Below are positions 20,282-29,998 of a stretch of DNA of 64,000 bases, piece by piece. The notes beneath the pieces are model-generated. The model had not been told where the DNA came from. It searched no databases and worked only from the letters and a program-made list of their open reading frames with translations. The position numbers and the translations under genes are program-made. The DNA comes from Hetaerina americana. Lineage: Eukaryota > Arthropoda > Insecta > Odonata > Calopterygidae. The DNA lies in contig JAKTNV010000001.1 in NCBI GenBank assembly GCA_022747635.1, positions 39,389,572 to 39,453,571 of the forward strand. Direction: 5' to 3'. Position 1 is the stretch's first letter, and each line of letters opens with the position of its first letter.

Positions 20282-21831
20282 GGAACGTCCTCATATTTGC
20301 GCGGGATTATTCGTTTCCACGCACTGTGGAGTGGATATCCATCCTCTCTGTTAAAATTTTTTGGCCTTTTAACGATTTCAATGGCCTCTCTGATTATTCT
20401 CTGGAAGTATTTTCCTTCTTTCGCTATTATTTTAGCGTCGTCGAAGAGAATAGAGTGTCCAGGTTCACTCCAGGCGTGCTCAGCGATGGCCGATGCTCTA
20501 AACTGTTTGGCCTTGGTTGCCCTCTGGTGTTCACTCATGCGTGTTTTCAGCGCTCTGCACGTTTCACCGATGTACCATTTGCCACAGGAGCATGGCACTT
20601 GGTACACGCCTTCTGATATTAACGGTGAAATTCCATCCTTGGGTCCGGGTAGGGTGTCAGCTATCTTGGTGACGCAGTTGAATCTGGTCACCACATCATA
20701 TTTCCTTAAAGCCCTCGCGATTCTTTCCGAAGTCCCTGCGATGAAGGGGATGGTGACGTAAGCCTTCGGACGTGGTCTGGAGTCTTCCTCTCTGTCAGGA
20801 ACAGCGGTGGTTTGTCTCTTCTTTTCTTCCTTCTCGGCCCTTTTTTGGATCATATGAGCGCTGTATCCATTCCTTTGCAGGGCATTTGTCAAGTGTTTCT
20901 TCTCGTTGGCAATAGAATCAGAGTCACATATTTTATATGCTCGGTTGACAAGTGTGTCTACCAGTGAGGTCTTCTGACTGGGATGGTGGTGCGATGCAGC
21001 ATTAAGGTAGCGGTCGGTGTGAGTAGGCTTCCTGTATACTCTGTGTCCAAGCCTCCCATTCCCTGTATTTCTCTTCACCATGACGTCCAAGAAGGGCAGT
21101 TGATGATCCTTTTCCACCTCCATAGTGAAGTGGATGGCTTGATGCTGTGAGTTCAGATGTTTCAGGAACTTTTTTAATTCTTCCTCTCCGTGTGACCAAA
21201 TGACAAAAGTGTCGTCGACATATCTTAGCCACAGTGAGGGCCGCTTGTCGCAGGATTCCAGTGCTTTCTTTTCGAAGCTCTCCATGTAGAGGTTGGCCAC
21301 AACCGGGGAGAGGGGTGAGCCCATCGCAGCTCCTTCCATCTGCTCGTAATGGTCACCATTCCATAGGAAGAAGGAATTGCGGAGGCAATGCTCCACCAAT
21401 CCTGGAAAGTCCTTAGGGATTCCGCGGGAGGTGAGTTCCTTGATGATATTCAGCGATTCCTCAATAGGGACGCTGGTGAAAAGCGATTCAACATCGAAGC
21501 TGACCATGAGATCGTTGTCGTGGATGGTGATGTTTCTTATTACGTCAATGAAATGCGTCGAGTTTTTTACGAAGCTGGGTGTCTGTCCGACGTGGTCCTG
21601 CAGAGACCGCGCCAAGTACTTGGCGAGTTGGTAAGTCGGAGCGTCAATCTGGCTCACAATCGGTCGGAGAGGTACATCCTTCTTGTGAATTTTGGGCAGG
21701 CCGTACAGTGACTGGCGTACTGAGAGAGAGAATTCACGATAAACGTTGGAACCTCGACCGCCTCTCCGAAGAATTGTACTATATTCATTTGGAGCTGGCT
21801 GCCACCCTACAAGCTGACGATTGGGACACAA
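20278..21831 (-). pseudogene. PLE reverse transcriptase/GIY-YIG, 5'-truncated copy
   Basis: An open minus-strand frame of 517 codons. Its first 41 or so residues come from reading antisense through the start of the other copy and are not native; homology begins at LYGLPKIHKK (from 21709). From there it is identical to the plus-strand protein: FDVESLF, GSPLSPVVANLYME, RYVDDTFVIW and the C-terminal GIY-YIG nuclease (YQVPCSCGKWYIGET). It lacks the N-terminal third of the element protein, including DKGNATVLI upstream of the RT fingers, so an active element is unlikely although the catalytic residues are intact. It could be translated only from a promoter inside or beyond the plus copy. Confidence 0.85.
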
Positions 21832-23882
21832 CCGAGCGGATTACGTACGACTCTTCCCGAGCCAGTCTAATGGCGACGCGGGAAAAGCAAGTCAACAAAT
21901 TCAACAAACTTCATTGTAAGCAGCATCCACTGACCTCGATTAATGGGGCTGACAATGGCCAATCGGTTGTGAACTTGACGGACCTTCATTTAGATGAAGC
22001 CACCCTCGCAGTCTTATCTAAGGGTCTGAACTTCGCTTTGACCCCAAGGACGATACCACTTGAGAAGATCATCGCGGAGGTAGAGTCATCGATCCGGAGA
22101 CTTCCGAAGGCGGCCGCCGACGAAATCCGAGAAGATGTCGCACGTATCCTCCATGGCGCAAAACCACCAAGATCAAACACCATCGGCAAAGAAAGGAGAG
22201 CACTGAAGGAGCTAAGGGACAACGAGAGTATAATCATTTTACCAGCTGACAAAGGCAACGCAACAGTCCTAATAAATAGAGAGGATTACGAAGGGAAAAT
22301 ATCGCTCATCCTCAGCAGTCCGACTTATAGGAAATTGAAAAGCGATCCGACTGCCAAGACGGAGAGAAGCACAAGGGCTATCATTAAACGATCGCTTATT
22401 CCAAAAGAAGAGCAACGACGCCTGCTTCCGACTGCACCGAAACCACCGAGACTGTACGGCCTGCCCAAAATTCACAAGAAGGATGTACCTCTCCGACCGA
22501 TTGTGAGCCAGATTGACGCTCCGACTTACCAACTCGCCAAGTACTTGGCGCGGTCTCTGCAGGACCACGTCGGACAGACACCCAGCTTCGTAAAAAACTC
22601 GACGCATTTCATTGACGTAATAAGAAACATCACCATCCACGACAACGATCTCATGGTCAGCTTCGATGTTGAATCGCTTTTCACCAGCGTCCCTATTGAG
22701 GAATCGCTGAATATCATCAAGGAACTCACCTCCCGCGGAATCCCTAAGGACTTTCCAGGATTGGTGGAGCATTGCCTCCGCAATTCCTTCTTCCTATGGA
22801 ATGGTGACCATTACGAGCAGATGGAAGGAGCTGCGATGGGCTCACCCCTCTCCCCGGTTGTGGCCAACCTCTACATGGAGAGCTTCGAAAAGAAAGCACT
22901 GGAATCCTGCGACAAGCGGCCCTCACTGTGGCTAAGATATGTCGACGACACTTTTGTCATTTGGTCACACGGAGAGGAAGAATTAAAAAAGTTCCTGAAA
23001 CATCTGAACTCACAGCATCAAGCCATCCACTTCACTATGGAGGTGGAAAAGGATCATCAACTGCCCTTCTTGGACGTCATGGTGAAGAGAAATACAGGGA
23101 ATGGGAGGCTTGGACACAGAGTATACAGGAAGCCTACTCACACCGACCGCTACCTTAATGCTGCATCGCACCACCATCCCAGTCAGAAGACCTCACTGGT
23201 AGACACACTTGTCAACCGAGCATATAAAATATGTGACTCCGATTCTATTGCCAACGAGAAGAAACACTTGACAAATGCCCTGCAAAGGAATGGATACAGC
23301 GCTCATATGATCCAAAAAAGGGCCGAGAAGGAAGAAAAGAAGAGACAAACCACCGCTGTTCCTGACAGAGAGGAAGACTCCAGACCACGTCCGAAGGCTT
23401 ACGTCACCATCCCCTTCATCGCAGGGACTTCGGAAAGAATCGCGAGGGCTTTAAGGAAATATGATGTGGTGACCAGATTCAACTGCGTCACCAAGATAGC
23501 TGACACCCTACCCGGACCCAAGGATGGAATTTCACCGTTAATATCAGAAGGCGTGTACCAAGTGCCATGCTCCTGTGGCAAATGGTACATCGGTGAAACG
23601 TGCAGAGCGCTGAAAACACGCATGAGTGAACACCAGAGGGCAACCAAGGCCAAACAGTTTAGAGCATCGGCCATCGCTGAGCACGCCTGGAGTGAACCTG
23701 GACACTCTATTCTCTTCGACGACGCTAAAATAATAGCGAAAGAAGGAAAATACTTCCAGAGAATAATCAGAGAGGCCATTGAAATCGTTAAAAGGCCAAA
23801 AAATTTTAACAGAGAGGATGGATATCCACTCCACAGTGCGTGGAAACGAATAATCCCGCGCAAATATGAGGACGTTCCCTGA
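21579..23882 (+). CDS. Penelope-like reverse transcriptase with GIY-YIG endonuclease
   Basis: A 767-codon open frame. The PLE enzyme copies element RNA into DNA at a nick made by its own nuclease. Order: N-terminal region with DKGNATVLINREDYE (about 225-240), the PLE hallmark LYGLPKIHKK (about 292-301), RT motif A FDVESLF (Asp near 362), GAAMGSPLSPVVANLYME (about 416-433), YVDD active site (about 453-456), a Lys/Arg-rich linker, and GIY-YIG nuclease from about 659 (YQVPCSCGKWYIGETCRALK) with Cys and His residues of the PLE zinc-binding type. No stop or frameshift is visible. The start is uncertain: codons 1-44 lie in the inverted left arm and are not native. Element coding begins at 21710 and the first Met inside it is at 21870 (codon 98). 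The true N terminus is therefore missing and activity doubtful, although both catalytic domains look intact. Ends TGA at 23880-23882. Confidence 0.9.
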   Translation: MSVRRGPAETAPSTWRVGKSERQSGSQSVGEVHPSCEFWAGRTVTGVLRERIHDKRWNLDRLSEELYYIHLELAATLQADDWDTTERITYDSSRASLMATREKQVNKFNKLHCKQHPLTSINGADNGQSVVNLTDLHLDEATLAVLSKGLNFALTPRTIPLEKIIAEVESSIRRLPKAAADEIREDVARILHGAKPPRSNTIGKERRALKELRDNESIIILPADKGNATVLINREDYEGKISLILSSPTYRKLKSDPTAKTERSTRAIIKRSLIPKEEQRRLLPTAPKPPRLYGLPKIHKKDVPLRPIVSQIDAPTYQLAKYLARSLQDHVGQTPSFVKNSTHFIDVIRNITIHDNDLMVSFDVESLFTSVPIEESLNIIKELTSRGIPKDFPGLVEHCLRNSFFLWNGDHYEQMEGAAMGSPLSPVVANLYMESFEKKALESCDKRPSLWLRYVDDTFVIWSHGEEELKKFLKHLNSQHQAIHFTMEVEKDHQLPFLDVMVKRNTGNGRLGHRVYRKPTHTDRYLNAASHHHPSQKTSLVDTLVNRAYKICDSDSIANEKKHLTNALQRNGYSAHMIQKRAEKEEKKRQTTAVPDREEDSRPRPKAYVTIPFIAGTSERIARALRKYDVVTRFNCVTKIADTLPGPKDGISPLISEGVYQVPCSCGKWYIGETCRALKTRMSEHQRATKAKQFRASAIAEHAWSEPGHSILFDDAKIIAKEGKYFQRIIREAIEIVKRPKNFNREDGYPLHSAWKRIIPRKYEDVP

Positions 23883-23940
23883 TTGGCCAAGAAATTTCCC
23901 GGTATTGGCGCCGGATTTTTCCTATATAAGACGGGACAAC
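23880..23940 (+). promoter_or_regulatory. CCAAT- and TATA-like elements in PLE terminal region
   Basis: GATTGGCC (inverted CCAAT) at about 23881-23888 and TATATAAG at 23933-23940 directly follow the stop codon. In a tandem PLE this region would lie upstream of the next copy and drive it. Here it faces the right flank. Placed by sequence alone; no transcription data. Confidence 0.45.
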
Positions 23941-23961
23941 AAGCTTCTTTTCATCCTTGAC

Positions 23962-23991
23962 CTGAGGACGCCAGCAGGATAGCTGGCGAAA
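23962..23991 (+). ncRNA. Hammerhead-ribozyme-like core in PLE terminal region
   Basis: CTGAGGA (23962-23968, fits CUGANGA), one extra base, a 6-bp stem GCCAGC (23970-23975) / GCTGGC (23982-23987) with loop AGGATA, then GAAA (23988-23991). PLE terminal repeats are known to carry minimal type I hammerheads, which supports the reading. Against it, a good stem I between the sequence before CTGAGGA and the sequence after the expected UH cleavage site is not obvious, and stem III would be tiny. It may be a degenerate or dimer-dependent form. Confidence 0.5.
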
Positions 23992-24047
23992 CTGTTGTAC
24001 TTTTAAACGACATACGCGGACGCAGCCCGAAAAATGTGGAAATCACC

Positions 24048-24060
24048 TATTATTAATGTG
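24048..24060 (+). repeat. Right target-site duplication of composite PLE
   Basis: TATTATTAATGTG, identical to 20070-20082; the bases beyond each side differ, fixing the length at 13. Confidence 0.9.
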
Positions 24061-27000
24061 GTTTCGCATTTGATAACAAAGTTAAAGTTAGAAAAATGGG
24101 AACGATTTCTTAAAATCAGAGTATTTTTTTTTTAAACACGAAAAACGTAAATAAAATATGAATGGAATTTAGAGAGGAATCAGTCAATCAGATATGTTGA
24201 AGTTATTTTTTCCCTTGGTCTACTTATTCTCTGTCGAGGTAAGCCCACAACAATTCTATGACAATGGACTGCAAAAACTTTTTTGCGTCCTCAAAAGATC
24301 TGTTGAATACTTTGCAAAAATGTAGAGTTTTAAGTCAAAGATGGAGATGAGGATGGAAGTTGAAGGGAAATAGTCGTGAGCAGGAGTTGGTCATCATAGT
24401 TGGGGTGGGAATCGCGGGGATGGTTTGTTGGTGGCTGGCATCGTAGCGGTGAAGGCATGGCATAATATGAGGCGTCCATGCTTTGGTGGGCGGGGAGGTA
24501 GAAGGAGCGGCAAACGAGAATGCGGCCGTCTCGGTGGCTAGAGAGAGGATATGGGAATGGAGGGAAACAGAGAGAAAGGCGAGGCAAACGATGAAGTCCT
24601 GAAATGGAGTTCGGGTGATTCAAGAAGGCTATTTGGAATTGGTAGGAGGGGAAAAGATGGGGCAGATGCATAGTGTTTTTTTTTAATTTCTCACGAAGAA
24701 ATATTAAATGGTAGTCATGCATCGCCGTCATTTTATAGATTTATTGAAATGAGGAAAAACTTTCTGGACCTTGGAAGTTGTTTCATCACTGTGAGGAAAT
24801 CTTTAATTGTAGATGCTTGGGATGCGTGGATGTGTGGAAGATGCGGAAAATATTGGGTATAGGAATTTTAAAAAATGATTCATCACCATGGATGTTTGTG
24901 TATAGTTCCAAAACCCGTATTTTTGCTTCGGGAGAAACCTCGTAAATACCCATCAAAATAAGCAAACTTCAATTGGAAATACTGGGAAATGGAAGGTTTC
25001 AAGGTGTATTCATTTTATAATATTGGTTGGGGTACTCTGCTTGAGGGATTATGTATGTTAGGAATCTTAATTAGAACATCAATACTCATTATGAATGTCC
25101 TTTTATAAGAATATTTATCTTATTGCATGAAGCATTCTTATAATATATCTGGCTATCTCCAAATTCTATACCTAAGGATAGTATATCTTAGGTATACCTC
25201 CATATTTTTCTATTATTTAAAAACCCTTCGGGGCAGTAATTTTCAAATTGACTTTATAATACCCTATGGCCTGAAAAAATCGACTTAGTTTTGAATGATA
25301 CTTTTCAAGGCGGCGATTAAAATCTAAAACAAATCTCATGAACAGTTTTTGTTAGTAAAAAAATAGAAAACGTGGGAAGAGAATCTGAACTGATTTGCCT
25401 CTCGGATGATTTTTGTCGCATGAAACGGAACTCGTCTTTTTCTCTCGTTCGAGATTTTCACGTCTCTGTCAATTACGGAGTGATGTCCGAGGGAAACCGT
25501 CGTACTAAAAAACAAGAAAGCTGCTGACTCCGTCTAAAAACTCTCAATCCATGTGAATTAATATTGAATATATTAGGCCGAAGTATATTCAACCTACTAG
25601 CTACCTTCAGCCCTCTACGAGATAAACAAAAGAGAAGATAAAGGACAAACTTAAAGTGGAGGATAAAATCGTACCATAAGGCCATAAATGTACGATTTCT
25701 GTATCAATATACAGGTACAAGACTTATACAGAAATATAGCAAATGTTTATATTTCCGGACAGAGAATTTATTGCCTTTTACCACTTAAACCCTCGTCACA
25801 TCTGACCCCGTTGCTCAAAATAAACACGTGTAAGGAAAATGACTAAGGAATCGGTGAAGGTAAGTGAGGCGGCATCGACATGGAGGCGGTTCGGAAAAGG
25901 GAAGAGGTAGAGTACTTAATATGTGATGACATTTTACGAAATTGTGTCATGTTATACACGCACAGACTAAGTGGTTTTAGTGCTGCCTTTATCTTATGTT
26001 CACGTTCGTGATGGCCTTTGGGTGACGAAAATCTCTTAGTAGATTATATATTTTTTTTTCAGCTACGCCAAGTAATGTACGTCTCTCTATGATCTGACTT
26101 AAGAGTTTGTGATTTTTTCATGATCCTAACCTGGAATGTGATAATAAGGTCGGGCGAAACAAAAACTTGTAAATCATCCTTATAAGCGTAATTTCCATTA
26201 AAACAGAAGTAGTCTAAATTCGAGAACATGGCTGTGCTAGGCGTGCGGGTCCGAGAGACCTGAACTGGACTAAGGTGATGAAGAGCCGAAAGGGGTGTAG
26301 GGAGGCTGTTTTGGGGGTAGATGTAGAGTTGTGACCTGGCGAGTAAGGTCTTTTGTCACCCTTACCTTTCCTTAAATGATATGGCATCGACCCTGCGAAG
26401 TGGTAACGGCCTGATGGCGTGGAGACGGCTCAAAAAGGAGCATGGGGATCCGATGGGAGTGTTTTACGATAGCAAGGCGGTAAGGGAAGGGAGGCAAATG
26501 GTGGCAAGAAGGAATGATTACAACTTTTTATATCCGTCCTTGAGGGAACAATTTCAGGATGAATTCACGTTGGTGCCCGATGAAAGACCGTTGACGCAAT
26601 AAATCTAATGTGGACGCGCCATTTTGGAATTTACGGGGCAATTTGGCACCTTCCGCCATCTCCTTAATGATTAGCGGCACTCATAGTCGATTGAACGAAA
26701 TCTAAAAGGCTGTTAAACAGAGATTTCATCAAGGAACTTTGAGGAAACGGAAAGAGGGTAAAGATTTGAGGAAGTTGATTCGAGGAAGAAGGTTCTTCGA
26801 TGAAAGGCAAAATGAGAGCGGAAGGGCGTCAATGAAAATACCGGTCGTTTATCAAATGATTGAAAATGGCGTCTCCATGAAAATGGTTAAAGAGTTTTAA
26901 TATCGCCAAAGAGAAATATGTGGTGTTACAGCTGTCCTTTTTATTTCTACATTACCATGATATAACGGATAGGGTCCAATGAATTCAGCAGAAATATTTT

Positions 27001-27779
27001 TATGATGTCCTTAGAAGGGATCGTGTTGTGCATTTTTTTATAAGTAACTAGTCTCTTTAACTTAACAATGTTTTTTATTTTTTATCAAAATATTGAAAGC
27101 ATAAAAAATCAATATTGTCACGATAAAATAGATTGTCGAATTATATTAGTGGTGAATCTATAGTTGTCTATTTTAACCTAAATATAGGTAATTGCTTATT
27201 TTTTTCCTTAGGTTTCCCAGAACTCTTACACGTTGAATTATCAGACTTTGCGTGTACTCTAAGATTCCGTCTATTTATTTATTGTTCATTCTTATGATAT
27301 CATAAGCTGTTGAGAATTTGTTCGTTTTCTTTGAGAAAACCTTAGTAGGTAGATTTGTGCAAATTTATTTCGCCACCCGTCACCCCGAAAGCATGTCATA
27401 TGATTTTTAATGGAAAATTTATGAAGAATCTATAGCTTCTTGTGCTAAAAAAGAACAATAAGACAGATTTTCATCTGTAAAGTAGTTTGACTGCAGGCAA
27501 TCCATCGCCAACGTTCAGGAGGGTATTCATTGATTGATATACACGTTATAAATTTCTATGATTCAAGTGTTTCAAAGTCTTTAGATCGTCTCATAAATTC
27601 CAATAGAATGTCTTTAATAAAACTTTAATTACATATTCACATAAAAGTAAAAAATGTGACTATGGTAACAATTTTAGTCCAATCATTCGACGTGGCGCAC
27701 GGAATGATTTTAGTTTGTTAACCGCGATAGCCCCAAGACAACCAGCATAAGCGTTTCACTCGAGTCAATTCAAATGAGT
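24061..27779. other. Unassigned, mostly A+T-rich
   Basis: A purine-leaning segment lies at about 24340-24640. A 73-residue plus frame at 26381-26602 follows a G-rich stretch but has no recognisable domain. Nothing else is supported. Confidence 0.45.
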
Positions 27780-28560
27780 TTATTCATTCAGGATAGGTAG
27801 TGTAATTGAGCCTGGGAGAGCCTGAGGGGGAAGAAAGGAGGACTGACTATTGGATCGAAGAGATGGGGCTTGGGTAGGAGAAGGGACAGGGCCGGGAGGG
27901 AGAGAGAGAGAGATGAAGGAATAGGCATTGACTGAGCGAAACGGGAGGAGGAAGGGAAACTGCTCGAGGCGGCCGAGATAACTGCTTCAGTCAAAATGCC
28001 CCGCATGAGACCATCTTTCAATGCAACCCCCACCACATGCTTCAATTTCTCTTTCTGCCCGCCCCTAGGTGGTGGTCCTGTTCTCCGCTCACCCATTTCC
28101 TTCCTTACACACACAACCTCCTGAAAAAAGATACTTATTATTCCTACGTACCTATATACTTATACATCTCCTCCTACTTCCGATACCTCCCGAATGCATA
28201 TCCCTTCGCCGCTTTCTCCTCCCTCGAAAAGGGGATGGCCGAGCGATTTCTTGGCGTTTCCGATACGAAGCAGGAAGAGGGAATGGATGGCAAATAGGGG
28301 GAGGAGAAAAAGACTCCCGCGGGCATATTCCCATCGCTCCAGCTCCCCCGCTGCTCTTCGCTCTCATCCAGTGCCTCTCCCCGTTTCCTTCTCATTTCCC
28401 CATGATCCCCCCTCGTTCGTTCCACTCTCCATCCCCGCCCGAACCCTGCCCCCCTCTCCGGTCCTCCACCAAGTCCCTTCTCAGGCAGCCCCTATCCCTC
28501 CCACGTGCTCGGCCAACTCCTCTCGCACTTGACTGTCGGCGCACGCGGGCCACAAAATCG
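27780..28560. repeat. Purine island switching to pyrimidine island
   Basis: G+A-rich on the plus strand at about 27800-27960, then C+T-rich at about 28030-28540. The overlapping frames (up to 209 residues at 28069-28698) are products of composition. Confidence 0.5.
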
Positions 28561-29538
28561 AAGGGGGAGGGGATGGAAAAGTTGTTGGCTTTGGGACACC
28601 GCCGGGTGAGAAAAAAAGAACCTTATCTGAACATTTATTTTTCCTCGTGGTGGAAGAAAGTTTTCCGTGTTTTATCCGTAACTACCTTGGAGATATAAAT
28701 ATATCTGAGCACGTGAGAAGAAACTGTGGCAACTGAGGAAGCATGCCTTCTAAGTTCACTTAGTATTTGCACTTGAATAAAAATTATTTTAGAATCGACT
28801 CTTTGGAGATGAAACTATCACTAAACTAGTGCGTTTAGATGACATATTTGAACTCGATGACTTTAAGAAAAAACAAAATGTAAAATAAACGATGTATTAT
28901 TATATTGGCATCTGTAATTTTCTGAGTAATTAATACTTAAATACTTTTCCTCTTTGTGGCTTTCGTGATGCAACCTACTACCATATAATACCAATAAGTT
29001 GTTTCGTATTCTGAACTTGGAAAAATTTTTATAATAGTAATATCACCTCCTGCATTGACCCCTTAGGCCATTTTTATTTAGCATGCATCATTTTTATCAC
29101 ATAATATTACAATAAAAATATTTTTATTTAAAATTGGACTATACTTTAAATACAATTTTTTGGAAAAAATTTGTGAACAAAATTTTCATTTTACATACAG
29201 AAAACTCAAAAAATGTACCCTTTTAAATTCTCTCATTTCTACTGCCGAGTAAACAGCGGCGCAAATAATCAATTCATAGACCAATGTTGAATTTCATTCG
29301 TCCGTTTGTGATCTGCTCACATATATACGTACATGTTTCGAATGCACATTTTCGGCGCATGTTGTCTATTTCACAAGATGGTTGTATCCATCATACATAT
29401 CATCATCTGAAACACTGCAATAAAATTGAATTATTAACAATATAACATTGAATTGTAAAAATAATAATATATTTATATGCTTTATTTTCAATTATGAAAT
29501 TTCAAGCACGTTTATGATAAACGTGAGGTAGACGATCC
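28561..29538. other. A+T-rich, nothing recognised
   Basis: Only a perfect short palindrome, CACGTTTATGATAAACGTG at 29507-29525, stands out. Confidence 0.5.
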
Positions 29539-29998
29539 GTGTATTTGTGTGAACTGTTCTTTAAGTCGGGCTACTGTTCAGAAGTCAAAAGAAAATTTAC
29601 ATTTGTAAGTAGATTATTAAAACGTTGCTATGATAAACTTAGCAGCTTATCCAAAGTATTAGAGCAGCTAGGCTGGGAATCACTCATGGAGCGAAGGTTA
29701 AATTATAGATTAAATGGCTTGCATAAATTGGAAGGGCGTCTCTATAGCAGTGATATTGAGAATGTATTAGTACCTCCATCTATTACGGTAGCAGAGATTA
29801 TGTCAATAAAATTAGAGAGATCAAGTGTAGAGCAGATTTATGATGTCATTTTTTCCACGAACGATAAGGGATCAGAATAACTTTGTCCGACCTTAGTAGG
29901 GTCAAAATTAGGCCGGTGTGTACTCACTCCCTTGCATAAACCCTAGCGGTGGCTTGCCAGGTACAAAACTATTAATAATAATAATAAAAATAATAAGA
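29539..29998 (+). mobile_element. LINE family 2, 3' fragment with (TAA)n tail
   Basis: The frame at 29539-29880 carries FVSRLLKRCYDKL, LGWESLMERRLNYRL and SSDIENVL, the kind of C-terminal tail found downstream of the RT in Jockey/CR1-type LINEs. A frameshift and stops follow where the minus-strand copy at 32.4 kb reads FKMSFFPQTIGD. The 3' UTR contains CCCTTGCATAAACCCTAGCG and ends in (TAA)n at 29971-29998, a usual LINE tail. The 5' edge is uncertain. No RT core remains. Unrelated in sequence to LINE family 1. Confidence 0.65.

Larger units (their letters stand above)
20113..21709 (-). repeat. Left inverted arm of composite PLE
   Basis: Reverse complement of 22451-24047. Equal length, and every stretch I compared (translated RT, endonuclease and the 3' UTR) is identical, implying recent formation or conversion between arms. 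Spacer 21710-22450 (741 bp) is single copy. Confidence 0.92.
20083..24047. mobile_element. Composite Penelope-like element: two copies head to head
   Basis: The 3965-bp insert holds a minus-strand copy (20083-21709) and a plus-strand copy (21710-24047) of one Penelope-like retroelement, joined at their truncated 5' ends. The shared part forms inverted arms of 1597 bp. A single perfect 13-bp duplication brackets the whole pair, so it entered as one event. Neither copy has its true 5' end: the plus copy starts inside the N-terminal coding region and the minus copy at the LYGLPKIHKK codons. The leftmost 30 bp (20083-20112) extend the minus copy beyond the point where the plus copy stops. PLEs are known for complex inverted or tandem partial copies; here both 3' ends face outward. 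Confidence 0.95.
22451..24047 (+). repeat. Right inverted arm of composite PLE
   Basis: Mirror of 20113-21709, covering the RT from LYGLPKIHKK through the 3' terminal region. Confidence 0.92.

Noticed and set aside
20270..20761. Plus-strand frames over the left PLE arm (163 and 96 residues), with mirror images at 23399-23890
   Set aside because: Antisense shadows of the PLE coding sequence, present identically in both arms.
25839..25859. ATG followed by seven codons and a perfect AAG|GTAAGT donor, looking like a first coding exon
   Set aside because: Too short to support, and no promoter or downstream acceptor could be linked to it.
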